DNA of 64,000 bases from Streptomyces brasiliensis (GCF_014647875.1 NZ_BMQA01000019.1:62001-126000), one strand, 5' to 3'. Positions 8,502 to 16,994 are shown, counted from the stretch's first letter. The notes: generated by a model not told the origin, from the sequence alone. Made by a program: numbers and translations.

Positions 8502-9269
8502 TCAGCCGCCGCTGGAGGTGGTCATGCCGCCGCCGTCGATGCGCAGCGTCTCACCCGTCATGAACGCCGACTCCTCCGACGCCAGGTAGACGACGAGGTT
8601 CGCGATGTCCTCGGGCTCACCGACCCGCGGCGTCGCGATGGACGGCAGTGTCTGCTGCGGCAGGTCCGGCACCGCGTCCAGCAGCTGCTGGGTGCGGATG
8701 ACGCCAGGCGCGATGGCGTTGCAGCGCACTCCGTCCTTGCCGTGCTGCGCCGCGACGTAGCGGGTCAGGCCCACGACGGCGGCCTTGGTCGTGCCGTACG
8801 CGGTCAGTGCCTTGCTGCCGCTCAGGCCGCCGACCGAAGCCATGTTGATGATGGATCCACCACCGCCGGCCACCATGTGCGGCAGGGCGAACTTGCAGGC
8901 GAGGAAGATGCTGCGGACGTTCGTGGCGAACGCGCGGTCCCACATCTCCACGCTCGTGCTCAGCACCGATCCGTCGGTGAACCACGCGTCAGGACCGACG
9001 AGCGCGGCGTTGTTGTGCAGGACGTCGATGCGGCCGTGGCGCCGCATCGTGAAGTCGACCAGTTCTGCGATGGATTCCTGCTTCGTCGCGTCGAACTGGA
9101 AGGGTGTGGCGGCCTCGCCGATCTGCTCGGCGGTCTGCTTCGCGCCGTCGAGATTGAGGTCTGCGATGACGACCTGCGCCCCTTCCCTGGCCAGTGCCTG
9201 TGCGGTGGCGCGGCCGATGCCCGCCGCGCTGCCGGTGACTATGGCGACCTTGCCCGCTACCCGACCCAT
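8502..9269 (-). CDS. SDR family oxidoreductase
   Basis: A 255-residue classical SDR. The start chosen is the ATG at 9269 (MGRVAGK), which has an AGGAGGAT Shine-Dalgarno sequence; a longer frame upstream reads through the neighbouring hydrolase. Motifs are TGSAAGIG for the cofactor, NNAA, and catalytic YGTTK. The C-terminus has TGETLRIDGGG, typical of 3-hydroxyacyl or cyclic-alcohol dehydrogenases. It is the last gene of a five-gene minus-strand operon with a hydrolase, an LLM flavoenzyme and two more SDRs, so a role in oxidising a cyclic alcohol is plausible but unproven. Confidence 0.89.
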   Translation of the reverse strand: MGRVAGKVAIVTGSAAGIGRATAQALAREGAQVVIADLNLDGAKQTAEQIGEAATPFQFDATKQESIAELVDFTMRRHGRIDVLHNNAALVGPDAWFTDGSVLSTSVEMWDRAFATNVRSIFLACKFALPHMVAGGGGSIINMASVGGLSGSKALTAYGTTKAAVVGLTRYVAAQHGKDGVRCNAIAPGVIRTQQLLDAVPDLPQQTLPSIATPRVGEPEDIANLVVYLASEESAFMTGETLRIDGGGMTTSSGG

Positions 9270-9292
9270 GCGATCCTCCTTGTCCGGTGAGC

Positions 9293-10072
9293 TCACGCGC
9301 TCAGGAACTTCTCGACGGTGGCGATGAATTCGTCTTCCTGCTCTATGAACGGGTAGTGGCCGGCGTCGTCGATGACCGCGAGCTCGCACTGCGGGATGAG
9401 CCGGACGAACTCCTTGGCGTAGGCGAGCGGCACCAGCCCGTCCGACGCACCGTTCACGACGAGGGACCGTGCCCGCACGTACGGCAGCCGGCGGCGCAGG
9501 CCCCGGTCGGCGATCGGCCACATGAACTTGGTCGCGGTGGCGAGATTCTGGGCCTGGAAGAAGATCTCACCGTGGGGATCGTCGGGGTCGGGGACGAAGA
9601 TGGTCGGCTCGGGGCTCGGGATGGCGGCCGAGTCGTGCCACTTCGCGCCCTTGACCTCGTCGGCGGCCCCGAACGGGTCCTGAGCCGGCTGGTCGTCCAG
9701 CCACAGTCCGAACGCGTCGACGAGCACCAGTTCGCCCACGATCTCCGGGCTGAGCGCGGCGAGTTCGGCGGCGACCATGCCGCCGGTCGAGTGACCGATG
9801 ACGTCGATGCGTTCGTACCCCAGCGAACGCACCAGCTCCCGGTAGAACAGGACGAGATCGAAGATGTCCTGCACGTGTTCGAACCCGGTCGAGGTGCCGT
9901 AGCCAGGCTGCTCCGGCGCGTAGACGGTGTGGAACTGCGCGAGCCGCTGCAGGAAGGGCGCGCCGCCGGGGTGGCGCTCGTAGCCGTGCAGGAACAGCAC
10001 GGGACTGCCGCTGCCGGCCGTCCACAGATTGACGTCGAACGTTCCGACGTTGGCGATGTCGAGCGTGCGCAT
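9293..10072 (-). CDS. Alpha/beta hydrolase
   Basis: A 259-residue single-domain alpha/beta hydrolase. The oxyanion strand VLFLHGYERHPGG is followed by the nucleophile elbow GHSTGG; a late DAGHY supplies the catalytic His. An acid residue is likely in VVNGASDGLVP. The ATG has AGGAGG four bases upstream. It sits between an LLM monooxygenase and an SDR on the same transcript. In such settings hydrolases open lactones or cleave C-C bonds of ring ketones (established for several Baeyer-Villiger pathways); here that is inference. No signal peptide, so it is cytoplasmic. Confidence 0.88.
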   Translation of the reverse strand: MRTLDIANVGTFDVNLWTAGSGSPVLFLHGYERHPGGAPFLQRLAQFHTVYAPEQPGYGTSTGFEHVQDIFDLVLFYRELVRSLGYERIDVIGHSTGGMVAAELAALSPEIVGELVLVDAFGLWLDDQPAQDPFGAADEVKGAKWHDSAAIPSPEPTIFVPDPDDPHGEIFFQAQNLATATKFMWPIADRGLRRRLPYVRARSLVVNGASDGLVPLAYAKEFVRLIPQCELAVIDDAGHYPFIEQEDEFIATVEKFLSA

Positions 10073-10081
10073 CTGTCCTCC

Positions 10082-11329
10082 TCAGTTCGCGGGAACGGTG
10101 ATCTTGGGCGCGTGTGCTGCGACGCGCTGTCGGCTGACCTCGGGGGTCCAGTGGTCCTCGTGCTCCGAGAACAGATCGCGCAGATGGGGGGCGACCTGGC
10201 GGCCGAACAGCTCGTTGTTCTTGGCCGCGGTCTCCTCGGGCAGGTTGCCCATGTGCATGCAGGTGATGAGCTGGCCGACGTGCAGCTCGGTCGCGAGTGT
10301 CTCGATGCGCTGCCGGACCCGTTCCGGGGTGCCGGCGACGATGAACCCGAGTTCGTCGGCTTCCCAGAAGCTCAGCTCACCGTTGGCGGCCCGCTGCCGT
10401 ACCTCGGGGCCGATACCGCGCTGGCGGCGCAGGCCTTCGCGCTGCGATGCGATGGTCATGTAACCCGGTGGTGTGGCGTAGTGCAGCGGTGCCTTTTGCC
10501 GGGTGAAGAAGTAGTTGACGGCCTCGGCGTACTCCCGCTCGGCCTCCTTGTCGGTGTCGGCGACGCAGATGAGCTGGGTGAAGGCCATGCGGAACGGGTT
10601 GATCTCGAAGCCGCGTTCCTGCACGCGGTCCCAGAAGCCGTGGACGATGGGGCGCGCGTTGTCGAGCCCGAAGAACGACAGGTAGCCGTAGCAGTAGTCC
10701 TCGTCGAGCACCAGGTCCCAGGTTTCCAGACTGCCCGAGCCGGGCACCCAGATCGGCGGCCGCCCCTGGACGGGCCGCGGCAGGACGTTGACGTAACGCA
10801 GTTTGTTGTACTTGCCGTTGAACGTGAACGGCTCGTCCGCGGTCCAGGCGCGGGTGATCAGGTTGCGTGCCTCGTGGAAGCGGTCGCGCAGCTCGGCGGG
10901 GGAGATGCCGTAGGCGAAGGCCGTGTCCATCGGCGTGCCGAAGACGAATCCGGCGATCACCCGGCCGTCGGACAGGCAGTCGAGATAGGCCATCTCCTCG
11001 GCCACCCGGTTGGGCGGGTTGTACAGCGCCAGCGAGTCACCGATGATCAGGATCGCGGCGTTCTCGGTGGTGCCCGCCAGACTGGCAGCCAGCAGGTTCG
11101 GTGACGGTGTCATCGCGAACGTCGTCTGGTGGTGTTCGTTGACGGCCAGGCCGTCCCAGCCGAGCGTGTCGGCCTGTTGCATCAGCCGGATGAACATCTT
11201 GTAGTGCTCGCCGACCTTCCGCGAGTCCACCAGGTTCATGGGCAGGTCGACGGCCGACGAGGGGTGCTTCTGCGGCAACCGCGCGGGCAGGTCGTTGTAG
11301 GTGGCTTCGGCGAACCAATGGAACTTCAT
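10082..11329 (-). CDS. LLM class flavin-dependent oxidoreductase
   Basis: A 415-residue luciferase-like TIM barrel protein. Family features are NEHHQTTFAMTPSPNL, the segment GRVIAGFVFGTPMD and the C-terminal AGTPERVRQRIETL. Members use reduced FMN, supplied by a separate reductase, for monooxygenation including type II Baeyer-Villiger reactions, or F420. A close paralogue lies at 13867 on the other strand, and a flavin reductase-domain protein at 15118 could supply FMNH2 to both. The ATG has GGAG upstream. It is 9 bp from the hydrolase gene, within an operon. Confidence 0.9.
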   Translation of the reverse strand: MKFHWFAEATYNDLPARLPQKHPSSAVDLPMNLVDSRKVGEHYKMFIRLMQQADTLGWDGLAVNEHHQTTFAMTPSPNLLAASLAGTTENAAILIIGDSLALYNPPNRVAEEMAYLDCLSDGRVIAGFVFGTPMDTAFAYGISPAELRDRFHEARNLITRAWTADEPFTFNGKYNKLRYVNVLPRPVQGRPPIWVPGSGSLETWDLVLDEDYCYGYLSFFGLDNARPIVHGFWDRVQERGFEINPFRMAFTQLICVADTDKEAEREYAEAVNYFFTRQKAPLHYATPPGYMTIASQREGLRRQRGIGPEVRQRAANGELSFWEADELGFIVAGTPERVRQRIETLATELHVGQLITCMHMGNLPEETAAKNNELFGRQVAPHLRDLFSEHEDHWTPEVSRQRVAAHAPKITVPAN

Positions 11330-11365
11330 GAGGGCTCCGGTTCAGGCGTGAGGTGGTGGGGCGGG

Positions 11366-12157
11366 TCAGAAATCCGGGCCGAGCCCGCCGATCGGGGGCA
11401 TGCCGGAGTGCGCCCAGAGCCCGCCGTCCGCCACCAGATGGGAGCCGGTGATGAATCCGGCTTCGTCGGAGGCGAGGAACAGCACGGCCGCGGCGATCTC
11501 CTCGGGCTTGCCGTAGCGGCCCATCGGGATCGCGTCGCGGATGTCCTCCCAGATGCCGGGCGCCTGCTCGTGCAGCTGGCCGATGGGCGGTGTGGCGATG
11601 GGGCCGGGGCACACCGCGTTGCAGCGGATGCCCTTGCGGGCGTATTCGATGCCGGTGATCCGGGACAGGTTCACCACGCCCGCCTTGAGCACGTTGTAGG
11701 CGCCGATGCCGTAGTCGGCGGCGACGCCGGACACCGAGGCGGTGTTGATGATGGAGCCCTTGCCCTGGGCGAGCATGGGCTTGAGGGCGAGTTTGATTGC
11801 GTACCAGTAGGCGATGAGGCTGACGTCCAGTGACTTGCGGAAGCCGTCCAGGCTGAGGTCGCCTATACGGCCGGACTCGAACCACACGTGGTTGTTGTGC
11901 AGGATGTCCAGGCGGCCGAACGTGTCGGTGGTGAAGGTGACGACCCGTTCGAGGTCCTCCGGGTTCGACGCGTCGGCGTGCTGGAACTCGACTGTTCCCC
12001 CTGCACGTTCGATGGCGTCGGCCACGTCCTTGCCGGCGTCGGCGTTGATGTCGAGGATGACCACCTTGGCGCCTTCGCGGGCGAACGCCTCGGCCGTCGC
12101 CCGGCCGATGCCCGAGCCGGCGCCGGTGATCAGTGCAACCTTGTCCTGCAGCCGCAT
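11366..12157 (-). CDS. SDR family oxidoreductase
   Basis: A 263-residue classical SDR. TGAGSGIG lies at residues 11-18; NNHVW replaces the normal NNAG segment; catalytic residues lie in YNVLK. The Shine-Dalgarno GGAAGGGAG precedes the ATG. It resembles the SDRs on either side only at family level, so the operon carries three distinct SDRs, perhaps for successive alcohols or stereoisomers. The unusual His after NN is worth noting because that turn lies over the cofactor. The substrate is unknown. Confidence 0.88.
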   Translation of the reverse strand: MRLQDKVALITGAGSGIGRATAEAFAREGAKVVILDINADAGKDVADAIERAGGTVEFQHADASNPEDLERVVTFTTDTFGRLDILHNNHVWFESGRIGDLSLDGFRKSLDVSLIAYWYAIKLALKPMLAQGKGSIINTASVSGVAADYGIGAYNVLKAGVVNLSRITGIEYARKGIRCNAVCPGPIATPPIGQLHEQAPGIWEDIRDAIPMGRYGKPEEIAAAVLFLASDEAGFITGSHLVADGGLWAHSGMPPIGGLGPDF

Positions 12158-12202
12158 GGCCGCTCCCTTCCGGAATCCGATGTGGTGGGGTGTCGTAGAA
12201 GG

Positions 12203-13009
12203 TCAGGCCGGGACGGGACCGCTGCCGGCCTCCGGCGCGGTGTCCAGGGGCGGCGGCGTCCCGGCGGTGCCGCCCCCGTCGACGGTGATGACCTGGCCGT
12301 TGATGTAGGCGGCGTCCTCGCTGGCGAGGAAGGCCACCACGTTGCCGATGTCGGTGCCTTGGCCGGCGCGTGTGTAGGGCAGTTGGGCCACCGCGGCCTC
12401 GGTGACGCCGGGCACGTTCTCCAGCACCTGCTCGGTGAGCACGGCACCCGGCGCGATGCAGTTGGTCCGGACGTTGTGCCGGCCGTACTGCGCGGCCAGG
12501 TACTTAGTCATCGCGGCCACCCCGGCCTTCGAGATGCCGTAGCCGACGAGAGTCGGACCGCCGCTGAACGCCGCGATCGACGCCATATTGACGATCGCGC
12601 CGCCACCGCCGGCGATCATGTGCGGAAGCGCTCGCCTCGCCGCGACGTAGCCGCTGCGCAGATTGACGCGCAACGTCTGGTCGAACCAGTCCAGTTCGGT
12701 GTCGAGCACAGTGGTGTCGCGGGTCCACGCCTGCGCGGTGATCGCCGCGTTGTTGTGCAGAACATCCAGTCGGCCGTGCCGCGCGATCACCTCGTCGACG
12801 AGATGCTCCACGGACGCCGTGTCGGCCGCGTCGTACGTGACGGCGGAGGCGGCGTCGCCGATGCGCTTCGCCGTCTCCTCCACCAGATCGCCGCGGATGT
12901 CGCCGAGCACCACCTGGGCGCCGTGACCGACGAGCACCTCGGCGGTGGCGGCACCGATGCCTGCCGCGGCTCCGGTGACCAGTGCGACCTTGCCGGACAA
13001 CTTTCCCAT
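12203..13009 (-). CDS. SDR family oxidoreductase (first gene of minus operon)
   Basis: A 268-residue classical SDR starting at the ATG (MGKLSGK) at 13009; a longer frame would cross the divergent promoter region. It has TGAAAGIG, NNAA and catalytic YGISK, and is similar to the SDR at 8502 in its SDR core and the C-terminal INGQVITVDGGG. It has a Pro- and Gly-rich tail of about 25 residues. It leads the operon 12203-8502 and is divergent from the EthD gene, with the site 2 operator between them. Confidence 0.89.
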   Translation of the reverse strand: MGKLSGKVALVTGAAAGIGAATAEVLVGHGAQVVLGDIRGDLVEETAKRIGDAASAVTYDAADTASVEHLVDEVIARHGRLDVLHNNAAITAQAWTRDTTVLDTELDWFDQTLRVNLRSGYVAARRALPHMIAGGGGAIVNMASIAAFSGGPTLVGYGISKAGVAAMTKYLAAQYGRHNVRTNCIAPGAVLTEQVLENVPGVTEAAVAQLPYTRAGQGTDIGNVVAFLASEDAAYINGQVITVDGGGTAGTPPPLDTAPEAGSGPVPA

Positions 13010-13063
13010 CGCGAACCTCGCTTCGGGCCGTTCTTCTCTTCGGGGCTTTCGTGTACGGTGAAA

Positions 13064-13079
13064 ACTAACGACTAGTAGT
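13064..13079. promoter_or_regulatory. TetR-type operator, family ACTAAyGnnCrTTAGT (site 2)
   Basis: ACTAACGACTAGTAGT keeps the ACTAA and TAGT outer arms of site 1 with changes in the centre. It lies in the 151-bp divergent region between the SDR start (13009) and the EthD start (13161), so it can control both directions. Confidence 0.5.
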
Positions 13080-13160
13080 TCGTCTGCGCAATAGTTCGGT
13101 CGAGCGACCGCATCCCGTCCCCTGCGGATCGGATCCGCACCGTCCTTCGAGGAGACCTCC

Positions 13161-13463
13161 GTGATCAAGCTGACCGTGCTCTACGCACAGCCCGCCGACG
13201 CCGACGCGTTCGACAAGCACTACCTCCAGACGCACACCCCGCTGGTGCGGGCGCTGCCCGGACTGGACCGTTTCGAGGTGGCGTTCACGCTGCCGGACGC
13301 GGACGGCGCGCCCGCCCTGTACCACCTGATCGCCGAGCTGTACTTCCCCGACGCGCAGGCCATGCAGGCGGCGATGGCCTCCCCGGAGGGAGCCGCACTG
13401 GCAGCCGACGCACCCAACGTCACCAGTACGAAGTCCGTTTCGATGCTGAGTGAGATCAGCTGA
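13161..13463 (+). CDS. EthD family protein
   Basis: A 100-residue protein of the EthD/dimeric ferredoxin-like (alpha-beta barrel) fold. It begins MIKLTVLYAQP, has the typical DAFDKHYLQTHTPLVRALPG with the conserved YxxxHxPL-type His, and ends in a strand. Start is GTG with GAGGAG 7 bp upstream. EthD proteins are required in ether (ETBE) degradation with P450s and occur widely beside oxygenases, but their chemistry is poorly defined. It leads the plus operon of hypothetical gene, LLM enzyme and flavin reductase. Confidence 0.85.
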   Translation: MIKLTVLYAQPADADAFDKHYLQTHTPLVRALPGLDRFEVAFTLPDADGAPALYHLIAELYFPDAQAMQAAMASPEGAALAADAPNVTSTKSVSMLSEIS

Positions 13464-13766
13464 ATGGAACTGCGTCAGTCAGCCGTGCGGGCCGCGCCCG
13501 AGCTGGTCGCGCCCGAGGACTTCACCGCCCTGAAGGTCGTGGTCGACGGCGATCGCGACGAGGCGCTGCGGCGGCTCGGCCGGGCCGGCGTCACGGGCGA
13601 CGGCGAGCATGTGTGGATCCCCGCCGAGCTGCTGCGCACGCTGGCGGGCCGTGCCGTGGACTCGGACTGGGAGGCCTCGCTGTCCGGGATGATCGCCTAC
13701 GCGCTGAGCCGCGGCTGGTACGACGAGCGGCGCGGGGCGGTCAGGGCACATCTCGAGTACCTGTGA
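13464..13766 (+). CDS. Hypothetical protein of 100 residues
   Basis: Not recognised. The ATG abuts the EthD TGA with no gap, which argues for a real, coupled gene. The sequence is soluble, acidic and without cysteine pairs or membrane segments: an N-terminal MELRQSAVRAAPEL, a mixed middle with VTGDGEHVWIPAELLRTLAG, and a Trp/Tyr-rich end ALSRGWYDERR. It could be a small partner of the EthD or LLM proteins that follow. No function is proposed. Confidence 0.7.
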   Translation: MELRQSAVRAAPELVAPEDFTALKVVVDGDRDEALRRLGRAGVTGDGEHVWIPAELLRTLAGRAVDSDWEASLSGMIAYALSRGWYDERRGAVRAHLEYL

Positions 13767-13792
13767 GGCAGACCCGCACGAGCCGAACACAA

Positions 13793-13808
13793 ACTAACGT
13801 TCATATGT
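13793..13808. promoter_or_regulatory. TetR-type operator, family ACTAAyGnnCrTTAGT (site 3)
   Basis: ACTAACGTTCATATGT shares ACTAACG with site 2 and the left arm pattern of site 1; the right arm is degenerate. It lies 58 bp before the LLM start at 13867, after the hypothetical gene, suggesting an internal promoter. Confidence 0.4.
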
Positions 13809-13866
13809 GTCAGCCGCGGCGACCGGGCGGGCCGCGGCGGCACCCAACGCATCGAAGGGGACAGAG

Positions 13867-15108
13867 ATGAAGTTCCACTGGTTCGCGCAGCAGTTCCACA
13901 CCCACCTGCCGGAGGACTACGGCGACACGGTGCGCAGCGCCTGGGTCACCCCACCCGCGTCCTACGCCGACCCGAGTCAGGTCGGCGAGGAATACCACAT
14001 GTACCTGCGCCTGATGCAGCAGGCCGACAAGCTGGGCTGGGACTCGCTGCTGCTGAACGAGCACCACCAGACCTCGCTGGCGATGACACCGTCCCCCAAC
14101 CTGCTCGCCGCCGTGCTGGCCGCCACCACGGAGAACTCCGCGATCGCGCTGTGCGGCAACTCTCTCGCGCTGTACAACCCGCCGATCCGGGTCGCGGAGG
14201 AGATCGCCATGCTCGACTGCCTGTCCGGCGGCCGGGTCATCGCCGGCATCGTCTTCGGCACGCCGATGGACAGCGCGTTCTCCTACGGCGTCCCGCCGAT
14301 CGAGCTGCGCGAGCGCTTCCACGAGGCGCGCGAGCTCGTGCACCGCGCCTGGAAGGCCAAGGAGCCCTTCGCCTTCAACGGCAAGTACAGCCAGCTGCGC
14401 TACGTCAACCCGTGGCCGCGGCCCGTCCAGAGCGAGCTGCCCATATGGATCCCCGGCAGCGGCAGCGTCGAGACCTGGTCGGTCGTCAACGAACTCGACT
14501 ACTGCTACGGCTACTTGTCCTTCTCGGGCAAGCAGAGCGCGACCCCGATCGTCAACGGCTTCTGGGACTACACCGAGTCCACCGGCGGCAACATGAACCC
14601 CAACCGGATGGCCTTCACCCAGGTCATCTGCTGCGCCGACACCGACAGGGAAGCCGAGGAGCAGTACTACGACGCCGTCCGCTACTTCTACCGGCAGAAC
14701 CCCGTCGCGCCGGAGTTCGGCAACCCCCCGGGCTACACCTCCCAGGAGTCCCTGCGCGCCATGCTGAGCCGGGAGAAGACCATCTCCGCCGAGGAACGCG
14801 AGAAGGCGAACAAGGGCGAGCTGAGCTTCTGGGACTACGACCGGCTCGGATACATCATCGCCGGCACGCCGGAGCGGGTCGAACAGCGGGTGCGCGAACT
14901 CGTCACCGACCTGCGCATCGGCCAGCTCATCACCTGCATGCACGTCGGCAACCTGCCCGAGGAGGTTGCGGCGAAGAACAACTACCTCTTCGGTACGCGC
15001 GTCGCCCCGAAACTGCGCGACATCTGGGCGGAGCACGAGGACCGCTGGACGCCCAAGGTGAGCCAGGAGCGGGTGGCGGCACTTCAGCTGACCGACCAGT
15101 CGGCCTGA
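13867..15108 (+). CDS. LLM class flavin-dependent oxidoreductase (paralogue of 10082)
   Basis: A 413-residue luciferase-like flavoenzyme. The start at MKFHWFAQQF matches the N-terminus of the paralogue at 10082; a longer upstream frame would cover the site 3 operator. Shared blocks include NEHHQTSLAMTPSPNL, SGGRVIAGIVFGTPMD, the segment WIPGSGSVETW and GQLITCMHVGNLPEE. It is expected to use FMNH2 and O2 (or F420). The stop is 9 bp before the flavin reductase gene, which is the likely electron supplier. Two LLM copies in one locus may be two subunits or two substrate-specific enzymes. Confidence 0.9.
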   Translation: MKFHWFAQQFHTHLPEDYGDTVRSAWVTPPASYADPSQVGEEYHMYLRLMQQADKLGWDSLLLNEHHQTSLAMTPSPNLLAAVLAATTENSAIALCGNSLALYNPPIRVAEEIAMLDCLSGGRVIAGIVFGTPMDSAFSYGVPPIELRERFHEARELVHRAWKAKEPFAFNGKYSQLRYVNPWPRPVQSELPIWIPGSGSVETWSVVNELDYCYGYLSFSGKQSATPIVNGFWDYTESTGGNMNPNRMAFTQVICCADTDREAEEQYYDAVRYFYRQNPVAPEFGNPPGYTSQESLRAMLSREKTISAEEREKANKGELSFWDYDRLGYIIAGTPERVEQRVRELVTDLRIGQLITCMHVGNLPEEVAAKNNYLFGTRVAPKLRDIWAEHEDRWTPKVSQERVAALQLTDQSA

Positions 15109-15117
15109 GAGACGCCG

Positions 15118-16302
15118 ATGACCACCACGGACAGCACCACAGCCGCCGACCCCCGGTGGTTCCGGCAGGTGCTTGGTACCTATCCGACCGGTGTCTGTGT
15201 GATCAGCGCGATCCACCCGGACGGCACCCCGGTCGGCATGGCGGTCGGGTCGTTCACCTCGGTGTCCCTCGACCCGCCGCTGGTGGGATTCCTGCCGGAC
15301 CACTCGTCGACGTCCTGGCCGAAGATCCGCGCGGCCGGACGGTTCTGCGTCAACATCCTCGGTGCCGACCAGGAACACGTCTGCCGCGCCTTCGCGTCGA
15401 AGGCGCCGAACAAGTTCGCCGGGCTCGGGTGGCGGCCCGGTCCGAGCGGGCTGCCGGTCCTGGACGGCGTCGTCGCCTGGATCGAGTGCGACCTGGACGC
15501 CGTGTACACCGCAGGCGATCACGACATCGTGATCGGGCGCGTCAGGGAGATGAGCCTCGGCAACCCGACCATGCCCCTCGTCTTCTTCGAGGGCGGTTAC
15601 GGTCGCTTCGAGCCGTCGTCCCGGGCAGCCGCCGACGCCGACCTCTTCGACGTGCTGCGCAACGTGGATCCCGGACGGCCGGAGATGGAACGCATCGCAC
15701 GGGAGATGTCCGTCGAGTGCGTTGCCGGCGCGATCGTCGGCGATGAGATCGTGCACGTGGCAAGCGCGGGGACACCGTCCGGCGGCCGGCCTGCCGTCCG
15801 CGTCGGGATGCGCTCCCCGCTCGCGCCCCCGCTGGGCATGAGCTGGCTGCCCTGGGCCGACGAGACGGATGTGCGACGCTGGCTGGCCCAGGCACCGACA
15901 CCACTCAGCCCCGGGCAGGCCGAAGCCTGGCGCGTCGCCCTGGACCGGGTGCGCGACCGCGGCTTCTGGGTCCGGCTCGGCGGCCCGAGCCAGCGCGAGT
16001 TCGACGCCAGGATCAAGAGGCTGTCCACCATCGCCGACGCCCGATGGCGGCGCAGCGTCTTCCACGACCTGTTCGACCCCGAACCGACCGTCGAGTACGG
16101 ACAGCCCGAACTCGGCCCGGACACCGTGTACGAGGTGCGCGCGATGAGCGCGCCGGTGTTCGACCCGGGCGGCCGCGCCCGCTACGCGCTGATCCTGTTC
16201 GGATTCCCGCCCCGGATGTCCGGCGCCGAGATCGCCCACTGCGCGAGACGGTTGCGGGCAGCCTGCGATGCCGCAGGCAAGGGGCTGCGTACCCTGCCGT
16301 GA
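15118..16302 (+). CDS. Flavin reductase domain fused to IclR-like effector domain
   Basis: A 394-residue two-domain protein. Residues about 14-165 are a DIM6/HpaC-type flavin reductase domain (YPTGVCVISAIHPDGTPVG, then SFTSVSLDPPLVGFLPD and FCVNILG). Residues about 190-390 resemble the ligand-binding half of IclR regulators (VRVGMRSPLAPPLGMSWLPW, later VYEVRAMSAPVFDP and IAHCARRLRAACDAAG), without any DNA-binding domain. The reductase should reduce FMN with NAD(P)H for the LLM oxygenases next to it; the second domain may bind a substrate and gate activity. That regulatory idea is inference from architecture. Confidence 0.85.
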   Translation: MTTTDSTTAADPRWFRQVLGTYPTGVCVISAIHPDGTPVGMAVGSFTSVSLDPPLVGFLPDHSSTSWPKIRAAGRFCVNILGADQEHVCRAFASKAPNKFAGLGWRPGPSGLPVLDGVVAWIECDLDAVYTAGDHDIVIGRVREMSLGNPTMPLVFFEGGYGRFEPSSRAAADADLFDVLRNVDPGRPEMERIAREMSVECVAGAIVGDEIVHVASAGTPSGGRPAVRVGMRSPLAPPLGMSWLPWADETDVRRWLAQAPTPLSPGQAEAWRVALDRVRDRGFWVRLGGPSQREFDARIKRLSTIADARWRRSVFHDLFDPEPTVEYGQPELGPDTVYEVRAMSAPVFDPGGRARYALILFGFPPRMSGAEIAHCARRLRAACDAAGKGLRTLP

Positions 16303-16322
16303 TCACCCCATGGAGGACCGTC

Positions 16323-16994
16323 ATGCTGCCACCGACCGGGCAGGCCCTCACCATAATGGAGGCGCTGCACTCCACGCCCGCCCGTCGCTACCTCGACCCC
16401 GATCCGATCCCCGAGGACGTGCTCTGGGCGGTCCTGGACGCGGCCATCCGGGGCCCGTCCGGTGGCAACGCTCAGCAGTGGGGCTGGGTCGTGGTGACCG
16501 ATCAGGACATCAAGAACCGCGTCGCGACCTGGTACCGGGACAACTGGGAGAGGGCCTACGGCCGGCACCGCGAGCGGATCCTCGCTTCCCCGGCCGGTTC
16601 GGACGGGCTGAGCCCGCGGGGCTTCCTCGGCGCGGAGCATCTCGCGCACCACATCGAGGAGGCCCCGGTGTGGGTCTTCCCGGTACTGCGCCATGCGGCG
16701 GATGAACAGGACCCCCGAGTCGGCGCGTCCATCTACGGTGCGGTGCAGCAACTCTGCCTCGCCGCACGCGCCTACGGTATCGGCACTTCGCTCACCACGC
16801 TCTACCGTGGGCACGAGGACGACCTGCGTGACCTGCTCGGCTTGCCGCCCGACGCACTGACCATGGCGCTGATCCCGATGGGCAGCCCCGCCAAGGGACG
16901 GTGGGCGCAACCCAGGCGCAAGCCGGTCGAAGACGTCGTGCACTTCAACCGCTGGGGCGCTACCCGCGCCCGATCGGAGGGCCGGAACCGATGA
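16323..16994 (+). CDS. Nitroreductase family protein
   Basis: A 223-residue flavoprotein of the nitroreductase fold. The ATG at 16323 begins the conserved domain; an upstream in-frame start would overlap the flavin reductase. Motifs are STPARRYLDPDPIPEDVL and RGPSGGNAQQWGWVVV (FMN phosphate binding), and LIPMGSPAKGRWAQPRRKP near the end. Such enzymes reduce nitro groups, quinones, enones or act in dehydrogenation using NAD(P)H and FMN. Here it lies between a flavin reductase and a CoA ligase, so enone reduction in the pathway is one possibility. Its stop overlaps the ligase ATG. Confidence 0.88.
   Translation: MLPPTGQALTIMEALHSTPARRYLDPDPIPEDVLWAVLDAAIRGPSGGNAQQWGWVVVTDQDIKNRVATWYRDNWERAYGRHRERILASPAGSDGLSPRGFLGAEHLAHHIEEAPVWVFPVLRHAADEQDPRVGASIYGAVQQLCLAARAYGIGTSLTTLYRGHEDDLRDLLGLPPDALTMALIPMGSPAKGRWAQPRRKPVEDVVHFNRWGATRARSEGRNR

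Noticed and set aside
9287-11104. 605-codon plus-strand frame across the hydrolase and LLM genes
   Set aside because: Antisense of two well-supported genes; also spans their intergenic gap.
13810-16239. 809-codon minus-strand frame opposite the LLM and flavin reductase genes
   Set aside because: Same shadow effect; the plus-strand proteins have clear motifs and start signals.
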